Positions 1 through 11,241 of a stretch of 64,000 nt of DNA are shown here, piece after piece. The notes under the pieces are model-generated. The model made no database searches. It saw only the letters and a program-made list of their open reading frames with translations, and was not told the origin of the DNA. The position numbers and the translations under genes are program-made. Source of the stretch: Termitomyces sp. T153 (lineage: Eukaryota; Basidiomycota; Agaricomycetes; Agaricales; Lyophyllaceae). The DNA is taken from contig JACKQL020000122.1 in NCBI GenBank assembly GCA_018296165.2, positions 62,001-126,000 on the forward strand, given 5' to 3'. Within the stretch, counting starts at the first letter, position 1, and each line of letters starts with the position of its first letter.

Positions 1-167
1 GTTTTCGAGTTTTTCAGAAGAACGGCTTCAAGCAGAAAAGATTCATGAAGAATTACATGCAGAGAAATGGCCAATGGCGTCATTTGAATGTTATGGAGTG
101 GAAGAGGTCGGATGCTGAGCCTCCCAGTCGGGCTCGTTTTGAAACCTTGATGATTGACAGAAGGTAG
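1..167 (+). CDS. Possible 3' end of a gene entering from the left, unrecognised
   Basis: One frame is open from the first bases of the window to a TAG at 165-167. It encodes about 54 residues that are basic and aromatic (for example KNGFKQKRFMKNYMQRNGQW) and has no start in the window. It would fit the last exon of a gene that begins outside. I do not recognise the family. A chance open frame of this length is possible, so this is tentative. Confidence 0.25.
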   Translation, partial: FRVFQKNGFKQKRFMKNYMQRNGQWRHLNVMEWKRSDAEPPSRARFETLMIDRR

Positions 168-747
168 AGACAGGAATGTAGTGCTTCTGATCTTTGATGT
201 TTGCAGTTGGGTCGGATTCCAAGTAGCCTCGGTACATGGAAGCGTTATTGGGCTTGTCCCGTGAACCGGCTAAGCCTTCAAGCTTTCTACGGGTACCTTG
301 ATTGTCTCGAAGTTTTGCTTTTTGATCTCCTCATATTCAACTCTAGTCTTCAGAGCGACAGTATCTCTTCCGAGCTGATACAATTCACGAGCCTGGAGAA
401 CACGATCTAGTGATCGGCTACTACCTTCAGGAGATGTTTAAAGCTTCAACATTGAGAATAACGTGAGAATATAGTATCTGCGACGATGTGGTCTATCCAC
501 CTCAGAGGGTTTCACGTAATTTGGTGGGATAAACTTTTCAAGTAGAGCGATTTTGGACGACATCTGTGAATCGTAGATTGAATGTGTTCCTCTTCTGATT
601 CAGCTGACCTCTTGTGCTTCGCCTGGCACATTGTTATAATCCTTCGTCACCACATACCCGTTACACTCCTGGCGTCTTGTCGTACTAATACCAATGTTAA
701 TGACTTGGATCTCTTGTGCACTACGATCTTTTAATATCTTTTGGTTC

Positions 748-914
748 GAGTAGAAAAAGCAGTTTGAAGGCCATCCGTTCACCAATGTCCCCTTCGAAAC
801 GGATAAGAGGTTATAGAATTGCAGACAAAGGTGTGAATGCTGAATCACTAGGTGCCGAGTACGACATGACCTGAAGCAATGAAGTTCTTGTCGTATGAGC
901 ATTTACTGCTCAAA
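748..914 (+). repeat. Diverged direct repeat, copy 1
   Basis: This stretch aligns along its whole length with 1218-1378 in the same orientation. Shared blocks include CGGATAAGAG near the middle, TGAAGCAATG further on, and similar ends (ACTGCTCAAA here, ACTGTTCAAA in copy 2). By eye identity is roughly 70 percent with small indels. No coding role is clear. Confidence 0.6.
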
Positions 915-1217
915 CCTAAGCGAGTCATGCTCATTTGGGAGCAAAAGGGAGAAGATTTCGACTATGATACGGAGATGGCAGAAAAGATTAAGACGCACAG
1001 GTACCAGCTCACGCCTTTCGAATTTCTTTAGAACTTGAACGCGGAAACTAAGTTCCGTATGAACACCTACTTGGCTTACGATCCCTTCCAGGGGATCGTC
1101 AATGTTAAGCGCGTAATAGCCATTGATATGACGATCAACAAACAATTCTAGACTAGTTTGGAGGCACTAATATAAGAGTTAGTGGCTGATACAGGTTTCT
1201 GATTTCTTGATTCTTCT

Positions 1218-1378
1218 GAGTAGCAGAAGTAGTTCAAAGTCATCCACAACCTTTCGAGGCGGATAAGAGACCTCTGCAATTGTCGATAAAAACAGCGTGA
1301 ATGTTGGGTCACCGGATGTCGTGTACAACATGAGTTGAAGCAATGTAGCTCTTGTGCTACGAGTGTCTACTGTTCAAA
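1218..1378 (+). repeat. Diverged direct repeat, copy 2
   Basis: Partner of 748-914, about 470 bp downstream and in the same orientation. It could be an old tandem duplication or two remnants of a dispersed element. The window does not decide between these. Confidence 0.6.
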
Positions 1379-1593
1379 GTGAGTTATAGCATCTTCCTTA
1401 TCAATCATAGCTGACTTTACGGTAGGGCTTATTAAAAAGAGGCTTGGCCCCGCCACAAGCAGTTATGCCATCGTATAAAGAGGAAAAAGAATCTTTCCGT
1501 CTTATAAAAACTGTTGAGACAAACTAGGCTATTGACACCAAGCGAAACCTCTAACGCGAGGTCTAATGTAACATAATGTACGTACCTTGACGT

Positions 1594-1956
1594 ATGTATT
1601 ATACCGTGACTTCATCCTTGATAAGTTGTATATATTTTGGCGACATTCCGTGGCCTGTGGAACTTAGTTGCGGTCCGGAATGTATACCATCTTTCTTGGG
1701 CTACCATTCAGCCTTGGAATCGACTGGAGCTATCGGCAGCTCCAGTCAATCAACGTTTCACATGTATCATTTCAAAATAGTCAACAACAACTTCCCTGTA
1801 CCGGTCTACTCACTTTTTGACGCGACTTTGGGAATATTCAAAACCTACTGTTTACTCGTGACTGGGACACATGATGAACCCGATGATCCTTCAGCATCTG
1901 AGAGCGGGCCGTGTCTCTACACAACGTGGTATCAAGAAATGAAAGCGCGAGTATAG
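1594..1956 (+). CDS. Unrecognised 120-codon ORF, doubtful
   Basis: This single-exon frame starts at an ATG and ends just upstream of the GH12 gene. The product has no clear signal peptide, domain or repeat that I recognise. It contains a hairpin-forming stretch at 1722-1747. In a fungus with intron-rich genes, an isolated frame of this size in degenerate DNA may well be chance. Confidence 0.15.
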   Translation: MYYTVTSSLISCIYFGDIPWPVELSCGPECIPSFLGYHSALESTGAIGSSSQSTFHMYHFKIVNNNFPVPVYSLFDATLGIFKTYCLLVTGTHDEPDDPSASESGPCLYTTWYQEMKARV

Positions 1957-2023
1957 TGTCGTGTGCGTTTTTCACTGGTCTCAGAACATCGGATCCATCT
2001 CGCAAGAGTTCAATGACCTAAAG

Positions 2024-2030
2024 TATAAAT
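2024..2030 (+). promoter_or_regulatory. TATA box of the GH12 gene
   Basis: TATAAAT lies 54 bp upstream of the GH12 start codon, the usual place for a TATA element in a strongly inducible fungal secreted-enzyme gene. The assignment rests on position and consensus only. Confidence 0.55.
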
Positions 2031-2084
2031 AAGTAGACGGCTTTCCGTACTCAGTGGAACGTATTGCAGACTCCAGAGTTAGCT

Positions 2085-3171
2085 ATGCATTCTTTCTCCA
2101 AGCTTGCCATCATCGTTCTTCTGGCTCCTTTAGCACTTGCAGCCCCTACTAAAGAGCTGGAACTTGCCAAACGACAATTTGACACTTCGACCCACTGCGG
2201 TTTGTTTTTACGATTTTCCGTCGCTGAAATTGATGCCTGTGTCTAATTGACGGTTATTAGGCCAATGGGACAGCGTCACTGCCGGACAATATATTTTATT
2301 CCTGGATCAATGGGGTCTCTCGGGCGCGAGTTCTGGGTCCGATTGTGCCTCTATCACTAGCCTCAGCGGAACTACTATCGCATGGAAAAATCCATGGACC
2401 TGGGTTGGTGGTACCGGTGTCAAGAGCTTCACCAATGTCGCTCTCAACAGCGGATTGAATAAACAATTATCAGCTATCTCAAGCATACCCGTATGTGGAT
2501 CATTCTTTCCAAACCCACTTGACTATGAATACAAAGAATCCCCTAGTCGACCTGGAAGTGGTCTCAGAGCAACTCGGGCACCGTTGTCGCCGACGTTGCC
2601 TACGATCTCTTCACGTCATCCAGCTCAGGTGGCCCAGCTCAGAACGAGATTATGATTTGGCTCGCGAACTTCAGCGCCGGCCCGATCTCTGCCGTATTCA
2701 ACTCTGATGGGACCCCACAGCCCAAAGCAAGCAATATCAATCTTGGGGGAAGAACATGGTCAGTCCTAGCCTGAACAATCTGTATTGGGATGTTCGTTGA
2801 CAATGTGCGATCATCTTTGCAAAGGGACCTCTACTTTGGGTCCAATGGCGCAAATAATGTTTATTCGTTCCTTCCCACTGGAAGCGCCATTGTCACGAGT
2901 TTCAGCGCGGATATTAATGTTTTCCTCAAGGTATGTATCCATTTGAGACCGACACAGGCTGATGAATGTGGCTGATATTTGGACCAGTATTTGACCTCAA
3001 ACCAAGGATTGAGCACTTCACAATTTTTGACGACTTTCGAGGCCGGCACAGAAGCTACCTCGGGATCTGCTACCTTTACAGTGTCAGTGAAATTTTTATC
3101 TAGCTCTCACATCGATTGCTGATTGCTGACACTGTCATTTTAGGTCGGCTTACTCTTCTGTTATCAACTAA
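2085..3171 (+). CDS. Secreted GH12 endoglucanase / xyloglucanase
   Basis: Glycoside hydrolase family 12 enzyme, expected to cleave beta-1,4-glucan or xyloglucan outside the cell. Six exons are inferred: 2085-2199, 2261 to about 2490, about 2547-2758, 2825 to about 2930, about 2988-3082 and 3144-3171. Introns are 56-66 bp, and two of them use the donor GTCAGT. The protein is about 250 residues. It begins with a hydrophobic signal peptide ([20 protein letters not shown]) and a likely KR processing site before the mature domain. The catalytic glutamates are visible: the nucleophile in [10 protein letters not shown] and the acid/base in [19 protein letters not shown] is another family block. No carbohydrate-binding module is present. 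A TATA box lies 54 bp upstream. The frame is intact throughout. Substrate choice within GH12 cannot be told from the sequence. Confidence 0.93.
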
Positions 3172-4576
3172 GCCGTAGCCGCGGCTGTGTTCCGAAGGTA
3201 TTCTGTACTGCTTATACGATTACACGTGATGTCCACCTTCATCATCTCGTTCCAACGTCAATAGCTTCAGTTGCATGCAGCTGTCAAGGCAGAAATACAC
3301 GTAATTAACACCCCTGAAGGTAAATTTACTTCTAAAATAAGTCAGAAAAATATGGAGGGGCCACCACCCAACGAGCCGCTCACCCATAGCGAAGCCACAT
3401 TTGGAGAAACTGGTAATCAAATTCATGTAGTAAAGTGGTGTGTCATAGACAACACACTGTATTAAAAAACGTACTCGAAAACCATCTAAATTCAAACAGT
3501 CAAAATCTGCCATGAAGCCTAGCGGAAGAGGGCTCTGATGCACACTTACAGCCGACACCATCTCCTTTTCGGGAATTTTTCCTGATGTTATGACTAACAA
3601 GCCGAGTTTTCACATCACCCGTCGTGTAGATCTACCCACTCTAATTGCTCACTATGCCCCGCATCACTGACCAACCAATGCACTCTTAGACACTTATGTG
3701 GTCAATCTCATATAGTCCAGACTGAGGTTGAGTCCTATAAAGTTGACTCAGACTCTGATGGCTTGATGTTTGACTCTTCGGAACGATCTCTTCTTTTGGA
3801 GTCCCTGACCATAAATCATTGATCAGAACATTTCCTGGTTTGAAACGGTTGTTGCATCAACCTTGAAATCCCTAATGATATGTTCTAAAATATGCTCAGG
3901 TGCCATCGCCACGCCTTAAAGTTCGGCTTCACGTATCGAATTCAAAACTTGATATCGGCCCCTTGAACGATCCTGCTAGCCTTGTACTGAGGCAGAAAGC
4001 GACTGCTCCGCATGGCTTGGACCTTGAAGCAACCAACGGGAAGTCCATATACTACTATATGTGCGTTGCCGAGGGCTGAGGTAGTTGTTGGAATATAGGA
4101 CCTTATAGGACGTGCTGTCGATGCCTTCTTACCTGGCTGTACCTAACAGTTTCTTTACTTCATGGGTTTCCGTATGTCGACACAACATGTGTAGATACTC
4201 CGGTCTCCAAACATAACAATCCAGGAGACCATCATGATGGCTTCACGAAGTCCACCTGTCAGATTGCTCAAAATGACAATACCGATATACGAGAGCCTCA
4301 CATTCCTGAGTTTCCGTTGAACGGTCTTGAGTCTAGAATGCTCACATGGATCATATGCTCTCGACAAACGAATTGGCGCTGTAATGAACCGGACACCAAA
4401 CCACGGACTTTGTCTTGAAGGTTTGTCAAAACCCGAATATCGACGTCGAGTGCCACCTAGGGCCAGGACACCAGAAAAACACCAAATTTTGTACGGAATT
4501 GAATAATCGGTGGACCAGGGTGGTGTCGCTGGGTCCTTATATTCACCAGCAGCTCTGACATTCCCATGTACATACT
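3172..4576. other. Intergenic, no supported gene
   Basis: This stretch lies between the GH12 gene and the adenylate-forming reductase and must hold the promoter of the latter. The longest open frame (minus strand, 3220-3600) does not start with ATG and resembles nothing I know. I see no tRNA and no obvious repeat. Confidence 0.4.
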
Positions 4577-7500
4577 ATGGTCCCCACAGACTCGAGCTCA
4601 GTTTTCCAGCGCCTCATCTTCCAAACGGCATCAAGCCCAACCTTCGCTCCACCTCCTCTCGATGGGTCCTTGACCATTCCCGAAATCTATGAATATCACC
4701 TCGAATACAATGGTGACCACCCCTTGTTTCTCTATGACTTCAATGATGAGGCCGTTACTGTCCAATGGAAACAGGCGGTCCATGCAATCCGCAGAGCTGC
4801 AAGGATCATACACCGCGAGGTCCAACCTCCGCCTTGTATGCCTAATAAGACTGACAAGGCGCCGGTCATCGCCATTCTTGCGGTCATAGGTAGAAGATTT
4901 CAAGTTCTTTCTGTCTTCACTTGTATGAACTCCCGTTTCACCAGACCAACTGTCCTACTTTGCTCTCATAGCAGGCATCATCCGCGCAGGCTTCACTGCA
5001 TTTCCCATCTCTCCACGAAACTCAGACGTCGGGATAAATAACCTACTCCAAAAGACCGGTGCTAAATACATGTTCATAAGTCGGGACAGCGCCATGCAAG
5101 GGATGGCAGCGGCCGCTCTTGAAATACCTGGAGTAGACGGTGTGCAATTGTTAGAGATTCCAACATTCGATGCCCTCTATGGAGTCAAAGTTCTTGAGGA
5201 ACCTGTGTTTTTACCTCCAGTGGTCAAACAGAATATCGACAGTACGGTGATGATCTTACATTCGTCTGGTACGTTTATAAGTAGCGGTTTGTGTTTTGTG
5301 TCGAGAACATGTTTACAGGGTCTACATCGTTCCCGAAACCAATTTTGATCAGTCACCGTAATCTGCTCCAATGGGGAAGTCAACCATGTACAGCTATGTT
5401 CACCTCGCCTTTCTTGGTCAAAGCTGAAGAGTTGATTTCTAAGATTACGGAGAAATGGACTTATGCGGTCGTATCCTCTCAAACCACGCATTACCGTTCT
5501 TCCGTAGGTTTCCTTCTCAATTTAGTTCCATCACAAATACCGATCAATGCAACAGATGCCATGGGTGTTGTCTCACTGTCTTGGGCTGTGAGTAACAACC
5601 ATATATCCATGAATACATTGCTTACTTGGGCTCATATCGACGCGCACTTCATAGACAATGGCCGGCCTGACATTATCAAATTTTGCACCTAGCCAGCCAC
5701 CAGTCGTGTCCACTCCCGACCGTCTCTTCAAGAGTGCCATTGCGACCAAAAGCAAACTCATTCTTTGTGTTCCTTCTTTCCTTGAGGTGATACACTTTCT
5801 GTGGCGTATCATGTCCCATGATACTAATCAAATGAATGTGTAGGAATGGTCAATGGATCCTTCGAAAGTCATGGCACTTTCAGAGTTCGATGCTGTGGTA
5901 AGATGACATGTTTTTTGTCAGCTCAGCAGAGTTCCTCACTTTGCTCCGATAAGCTCTTTGGTGGTGCGCCTATCCAAAAGATTGTGGGTGATGATCTGGT
6001 GGCGAAGGGTGTCAAGCTATACCCATTCTATGGCGCGTGCGTTAACACCGTACCACTGACCTTGACCGCCTAGAATGCTCATTGAACGCTACAGAACGGA
6101 GACTGGAGGCACATCGAAATTTCTTCCTAGTAGGTGGATATATCCGGCTCGCTTCTATAGCTCACTTCGCTTTTGCGTTCAGAGCAACCTCCAGCGGAGG
6201 GCTGGGAGTATTTCATGGTATTCTCACTTTCTCCCAGCCTCACCTTTAGGCTTATATTGACTTGTAAATATATATAGTTGTCTCCACATGTGGATCCTGT
6301 CTTTCTGGAACAGCAAGATAAAGATGACGTCTTCCGACTCGTCTTTCGGGTGAGTTTATCAGGTTCTATTCCTCCCAGGGTTTCGAGGCATGAGAGCTCA
6401 CGTGTGTCCACGAAGAAATGTGGATCACATTCACCAGCTACAACCAACACACGTATCTCGGATGTCGATTCTTATGATACCAATGATCTCCTTATCCGCC
6501 ATCCTGCCAATCCGAACTTATGGATGATATACGGAAGGTAAATCATTGTTGAATGTGTTCTGTTCTGAACACTTGACTAATGGCCTCTATAAGATCTGAT
6601 GATCAGATCATGCATTCTACAGGCGAAAAGGTAAGTAACTTACATGTTCGCAAGGAATGAAATGCTCAACATCCTATCTCTGGATTAGACCAATCCGGTG
6701 CCAATGGGTGAGCATATTACGTTCGACCTAGAATACTGTATTTTATAATTTCATGTGCCCCTTCAGAGACCATTATCAATCGCCACCCGTGTGTTGCTAA
6801 TTGCCTTATCTTCGGCAGAGGTCGCTTTCAAGCAGGCCTTCTTGTAGAACCCGTAGAACCCTTTGAAACATCCGATCTTGAATACCTTGCCGACTTCAGG
6901 AACCTGATCTGGTAATCTGCCTCCAAGATACATTTTTCACCAAAATCTGACCAATACTTTCAAAGGCCGAGTGTCGAAGAAGCCAACAGACTTGCCCCAT
7001 CGCATAGTCGGATATTCAAAGAGGTACTTGACTGTCTATATATACAAGTTTGAATGTGGTACTTACTGAGCCGGCCATAGATGATTCTCGTAGCCACTCC
7101 TTCAAAACCTTTCCAATATACTCCAAAGGGTACACCAAGACGTCATGTCATCCTCGACAGCTACGAAGAAGAGATCGACACGATATATCAAGCTATCGAG
7201 GAGTCTTCGCAAACCGACATCCCAATCCCGACACACTTCGATGAACACACAAGTCTGGAGTTTGTCAGAAAGGCGGTTGAAAACGTCTTGACATCAAGGT
7301 TGTTGAGTGACGATGACGATTTCTTCCAAAATGGTTGTGATAGGTAAATAATATGCCTGCCAATGCATGTCAAATAACTTTTAACACGGTTCAATGCAGC
7401 CTGCAGGCGACGTGGATCCGTAACACCATTCTCCACGCACTGCGACAGTTGACCAAGATCTCGGTTGAGTCCATACCCATCAATTTTGTTTACCTGAATC

Positions 7501-8980
7501 CTAGCATACGGCGTTTGGGGGCATATCTGGCTCAAATTTCCAATCCACTCACTGACAACAAAAGTGCATTCAATGACACTGGAGTGACGGTCTCCCAGAT
7601 GAACGAATTAGTCGATAGATACTCTGTCAGTTTCAAACAGCATCAACCTTCCCCGAGCCATGTGGTAGATCCTTGTCACGACATTGTCTTATTGACGGGT
7701 AGCACAGGAGGTCTGGGATCTTACATTCTGGAAGCTCTCGTTCGTGACATCAACGTTGTACGCATCTACGCCCTCAACCGGCCACCCACCGGAGGCACGA
7801 ACACTAGGGAAAAGCAGAGCGCAGCCCTAGAAAATCGAAGCATCGATCATTCTGTGTTAGACTCCCCGAAGGTCGTTTTCATTGATGGTGACACTAGTCA
7901 TCACAACCTTGACTTGTCGGCGGTACACTATGAAGAACTTCGCACTCAGGTCACATGTATCATTCACAACGGTATGTATTCCTCGCGAACTCGTTGGTAG
8001 CAACTGTGAGACCTTTATATGTAGCATGGCGCGTCGACTTCAATGTGGCCATTAGTTCTATGGAACCCCTGATAGCTGGGACACGCCGTCTGATCGATCT
8101 TGCATTATCCTCGCCACGCTCAAAACCACCGCGATTCCTGTTCACGAGTTCCATCGGTGTAGTCAGAAGTCAGTGCTTTTATCTAATCGCTTCAAGCATT
8201 CATTCTCACGAATTTTTCTCGCAGATTGGAAGGATGGACCTGTACCTGAGGCCCCGATTCTAGATGCTAAGTTTGCGCTGGGGTCTGGTTACCCTGAGTC
8301 GAAATGGGTCGCAGAACGAATTCTGACTATTGCAGCGGAACAAACCAGTTTGCGTCCAGTCATTGTCCGTATCGGTCAGATGAGTGGGGGTAGAAATGGA
8401 AGCTGGAATCCAGTGGAATGGGTTCCCAGTATTATCCAGTCCGGAAAGCTCGTAAATTGTCTCCCGAAAGCATCTGGGGTGAGTACATCTATCCTTTACA
8501 CTCTAAAAAAAACTGATAACAGTGCGACAGTTCGTATCATGGATTCCGGTTCACAGCGCAGCTGCCGCACTGGTTGAGATGCGTAATAGCCAAGAGCGGT
8601 TTCTCCATTTGACTCACCCACGCCCTGTCCCGTGGCTGACCATATTTGGTCCTATTTCCCGAATACTTGGTCTCCCTCTGGTGGACTATACCGTATGGCT
8701 TACATCGTTGAAATCCTTGGGATCCCTAGATCCACGGTCGGCACAATTTCCTCCTGCACTTCGCTTGCTCGATTTCTTCCAGTCTGCAGATCATCCCCTT
8801 CCCTTAGCAGAGACAGAGGCATTAGGATTCCCGAGACTCTCGATGAAGTCTGCTCTTTCTGTTGCACCATCCCTTGGCGCTACCAATCTTCCACCTTTAG
8901 GAGAGGTGGATGTGAAACTTTGGCTCCAATATTGGAAACCAAATGCGATAAACAAAGTAACAACACCTTTAGTATTCTAA
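4577..8980 (+). CDS. Adenylate-forming reductase (A-T-R, NRPS-like)
   Basis: Multi-exon gene for a three-domain enzyme. The adenylation domain activates a carboxylic acid, the carrier domain holds it as a thioester, and the reductase domain releases it as an aldehyde or alcohol using NADPH. Adenylation signatures are HSSGSTSFPKP (phosphate loop), FYGATETGG, MIYGRSDDQIMHSTGEKTNP and TPKGTPRR. The carrier domain has DDFFQNGCDSLQAT, with the phosphopantetheine serine in DSLQ. The reductase domain has the nucleotide-binding LLTGSTGGLGSYILEAL and the catalytic tyrosine and lysine in GYPESKWVAERIL. About 15 short introns join in frame and every domain is intact. There is no condensation domain, as in basidiomycete aryl- or aminoadipate-reductase-like enzymes. 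No tailoring enzyme lies beside it, so its substrate is unknown. The start at 4577 is the first ATG that gives the family's N-terminal sequence. Confidence 0.92.
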
Positions 8981-9230
8981 TCATGTCGTTCATAGTCTGT
9001 CGCTTTGTATCTTAATTGGGCGACTATTCGTAAATGCGCTTGCATGTCAGATTTCCCTAGGGTTTTTTTTGCTGTGCCTAAGTCCGCTAAATTCTATTAT
9101 TTCCAAGTAGCAACTTGAATTCAATGATCGTGGATGCGGCGCTTAACCTCGGAAGGTTAAAAATCTGGCTTGACACTGAAATATTCCAAGATGTATTCTA
9201 TGACACGAGACCAGAATGCAGAGATGCAAT

Positions 9231-9980
9231 CTAGTGGCGTTCGTAACTGAAGCTGAAGGATATTCCTACTGTAAAGCCGAACCCTCGGAGGCTCACTGAT
9301 TTGTTTGTTCCTGTCTGACGTCCCTCTTCAATCCCTTCATCCTTGACCACACTATCCCTTGATCGTATCATATGATATTCTTCCTGTACCTGGTCTTCGT
9401 CCTCCTTCGCATCACTTTCGACAGGCTCCTTCTCTGGAGACTTGGCCCGTGGCACACTTGACACATTTGTATTTGTGCCGCGCATTTTCCCTTCCACTCT
9501 CCTTACATCACCCACGTGAGACGATGCGTAAGCCTTCTCTAGTGCCTTCATCACTGTTGTATGCTTTGACAGGTGGCCGATGCGTCCACGCGTTTCGCTC
9601 GTAGCCCTTGCAGAAGCAGGGGTGTCAACAGTAGAAACTGCAGATCGAAGACGGAGACGTGGTGGGGTAATGGAACACGTTGTCTGTGAAGTCTGTGAAG
9701 TCGTAGTACCGGCAGGAGGCCACTGAGGTAGCCCACGCGGCGAGAGCGGCGGAGTCGGAAGCGGTGACGGAGTTGGAAGCGGGGAGGGCGGGTCGCAGTC
9801 GAGTGGCTTTCTGGACCACTCATAGAAAGTTTGGGTCTTGTCCTTCATAAAGCTGTTGAGGGCCTCCTCCCGTGCATGAAGCGCTTGGGCATCACCTGCC
9901 CACATGGACGAATGCATAACTTCAGCCCAGCAAGGGTTGGCTTGATTGGGGTGGATAGCATCTGGGAAAGTCCGCGACAT
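9231..9980 (-). CDS. Hypothetical proline/serine-rich protein
   Basis: Single-exon frame of 249 codons, convergent with the reductase gene. The open frame extends further upstream, but the first ATG is at 9980. The N-terminal third has an aromatic, possibly structured segment (NPCWAEVMHSSMWAGDAQ). Next comes a low-complexity linker of the PLPTPSPLPTPPLSP type, then a charged acidic and basic C-terminal half. No domain, signal peptide or membrane segment is recognised. Disordered composition and lack of introns make this a moderate-confidence gene. An additional 5' exon is possible. Confidence 0.45.
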   Translation of the reverse strand: MSRTFPDAIHPNQANPCWAEVMHSSMWAGDAQALHAREEALNSFMKDKTQTFYEWSRKPLDCDPPSPLPTPSPLPTPPLSPRGLPQWPPAGTTTSQTSQTTCSITPPRLRLRSAVSTVDTPASARATSETRGRIGHLSKHTTVMKALEKAYASSHVGDVRRVEGKMRGTNTNVSSVPRAKSPEKEPVESDAKEDEDQVQEEYHMIRSRDSVVKDEGIEEGRQTGTNKSVSLRGFGFTVGISFSFSYERH

Positions 9981-10365
9981 ATTTGAGGTCCCAGATTCGC
10001 TGATATGGTGGGCACTGGTAGTCAAAATCAGCCCACAGTGGAGTTTTAAATGGGCGGCTCAAATGTATGATGGAAGCATGCTCTCGTTAGACGCTGTCAG
10101 GTCGCAGCTCGACACGAGGTCAACGATTGAGTGTTAAGCGCCAACGAGGCACTGCAGCGTGTATGGGAAAGAACCTGTTTGAATTATATCATTGGTCAAG
10201 CGGTGCTCATACTGGAAACAATCCACCCGCAGAAGTATGGGCATAGTTCAAAAGCCGTGTTCGATAGATGCTAAATGCATATGCAGGGAAATGATCAAGT
10301 GTTTGAGGCGTCCCACGGTTCCAAACCAAACAAATTTTGTCCGGTTGCATTTTGGTCTGCTCTCC
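9981..10365. other. Intergenic between hypothetical gene and decayed element
   Basis: No gene is supported. CpG occurs at normal frequency here, in contrast to the interior of the element to the right. The stretch may hold the promoter of the minus-strand hypothetical gene. Confidence 0.35.
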
Positions 10366-10398
10366 ATAAACGCTATCTGATCAAGCTGTCAATTTGAT

Positions 10399-10417
10399 AC
10401 AAAGCCTCGGATTTCGA
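10399..10417 (+). repeat. Left inverted-repeat core of the decayed element
   Basis: The sequence matches the reverse complement of 13756-13774 at 18 of 19 positions. Weaker inverted similarity continues inward for roughly 100 bp. This is consistent with old terminal inverted repeats. Confidence 0.55.
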
Positions 10418-10983
10418 ACCAAAACAATTTAGAAACATATGTAAATTGTCTAATGTTTTCCAATCATCGTCATTTCTTGAATTTCTCTTGTCAGAAAACT
10501 TTTGCGCAATTTGAATTACTTTGGCATAAACTCTACTATACATTCGAAACTTGAAGGACTTGGCGAAAAATATGTTATCAAACGTGATATATACAGCTGC
10601 GACCGTACTCGTGATCAGCACGCGCCTTTCCAGATTCCCACACTCAATAATATCAGTTGTAATACTTACCACGGATACTCCTTGTTTGCTGTCCCATCTA
10701 TGCTGTACTCTGATGTCTTCTGGGTCCATACATCAAGGTCTACTTGTTACCTGTGATTGGCCACGGGTGCGTGCCCGAGGAAGTTGTACTGCTATCATCT
10801 ACTCTGAGAAAAATGGTCATCCACCTATGAGTTTCTATTATTGGCAGCCTTCAGCAAATCTTTCTGTGCCCAGGATTTGCATCAATGGTGGCTCAAAAAG
10901 AGGCATATACAACCCATTGGAACAAAATCTTGCTAACTCTCCTCAAAGGTATGTCAGTTGGTGGACCAGGAATTTGTGTTTGG

Positions 10984-11241
10984 TTACCTCTGGATTGGGA
11001 GTTGCATTGACAGCAGCAAGAAGGCAGTGAGTATGGTTTTGTGTTGATGATACAGTGATTCCTGCCTGACCTCCTGGCTTTGACAATGTGGTGGATGAAA
11101 AATAAAGCAACCTGTTTTATTCCCTGACTCATTGATCTCATCTTCATCATCTGACATCAGTCTGATGCTAGAGGCTGTATTGTATTTGGCATCACAGTAC
11201 TTAGAATTGGCCAGTAAGTTCTCTTGCTTGCACTTCCTCAC
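10984..11241 (-). pseudogene. Fragment of element-encoded protein with acidic SDDEDE segment
   Basis: This open frame inside the CpG-free block includes the run RLMSDDEDEINESGNKTG followed by FIFHPPHCQSQEVR. It reads like a piece of a larger protein and resembles the style of open frames carried by repeats in basidiomycete genomes, though I cannot name the family. It lies downstream, on the same strand, of the coiled-coil start at 13361. The 1.9 kb between the two is full of stops, so the gene is broken. Confidence 0.35.

Larger units (their letters stand above)
168..2023. other. Gene-poor stretch with degenerate open frames and a diverged repeat
   Basis: No gene is supported here. On the minus strand two consecutive open frames (600-902 and 903-1145) read like parts of a decayed coding sequence, but neither matches a family I know and the first has no convincing ATG. 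On the plus strand an ATG-started frame of 120 codons (1594-1956) is unrecognised. A diverged direct repeat (748-914 and 1218-1378) lies in the stretch, and so does a perfect 10 bp stem hairpin at 1722-1747. The picture is of old, decaying sequence. Confidence 0.4.

Noticed and set aside
3220..3600. Minus-strand open frame of 126 codons
   Set aside because: It does not begin with ATG, matches no family and lies downstream of GH12 where untranslated sequence is expected.
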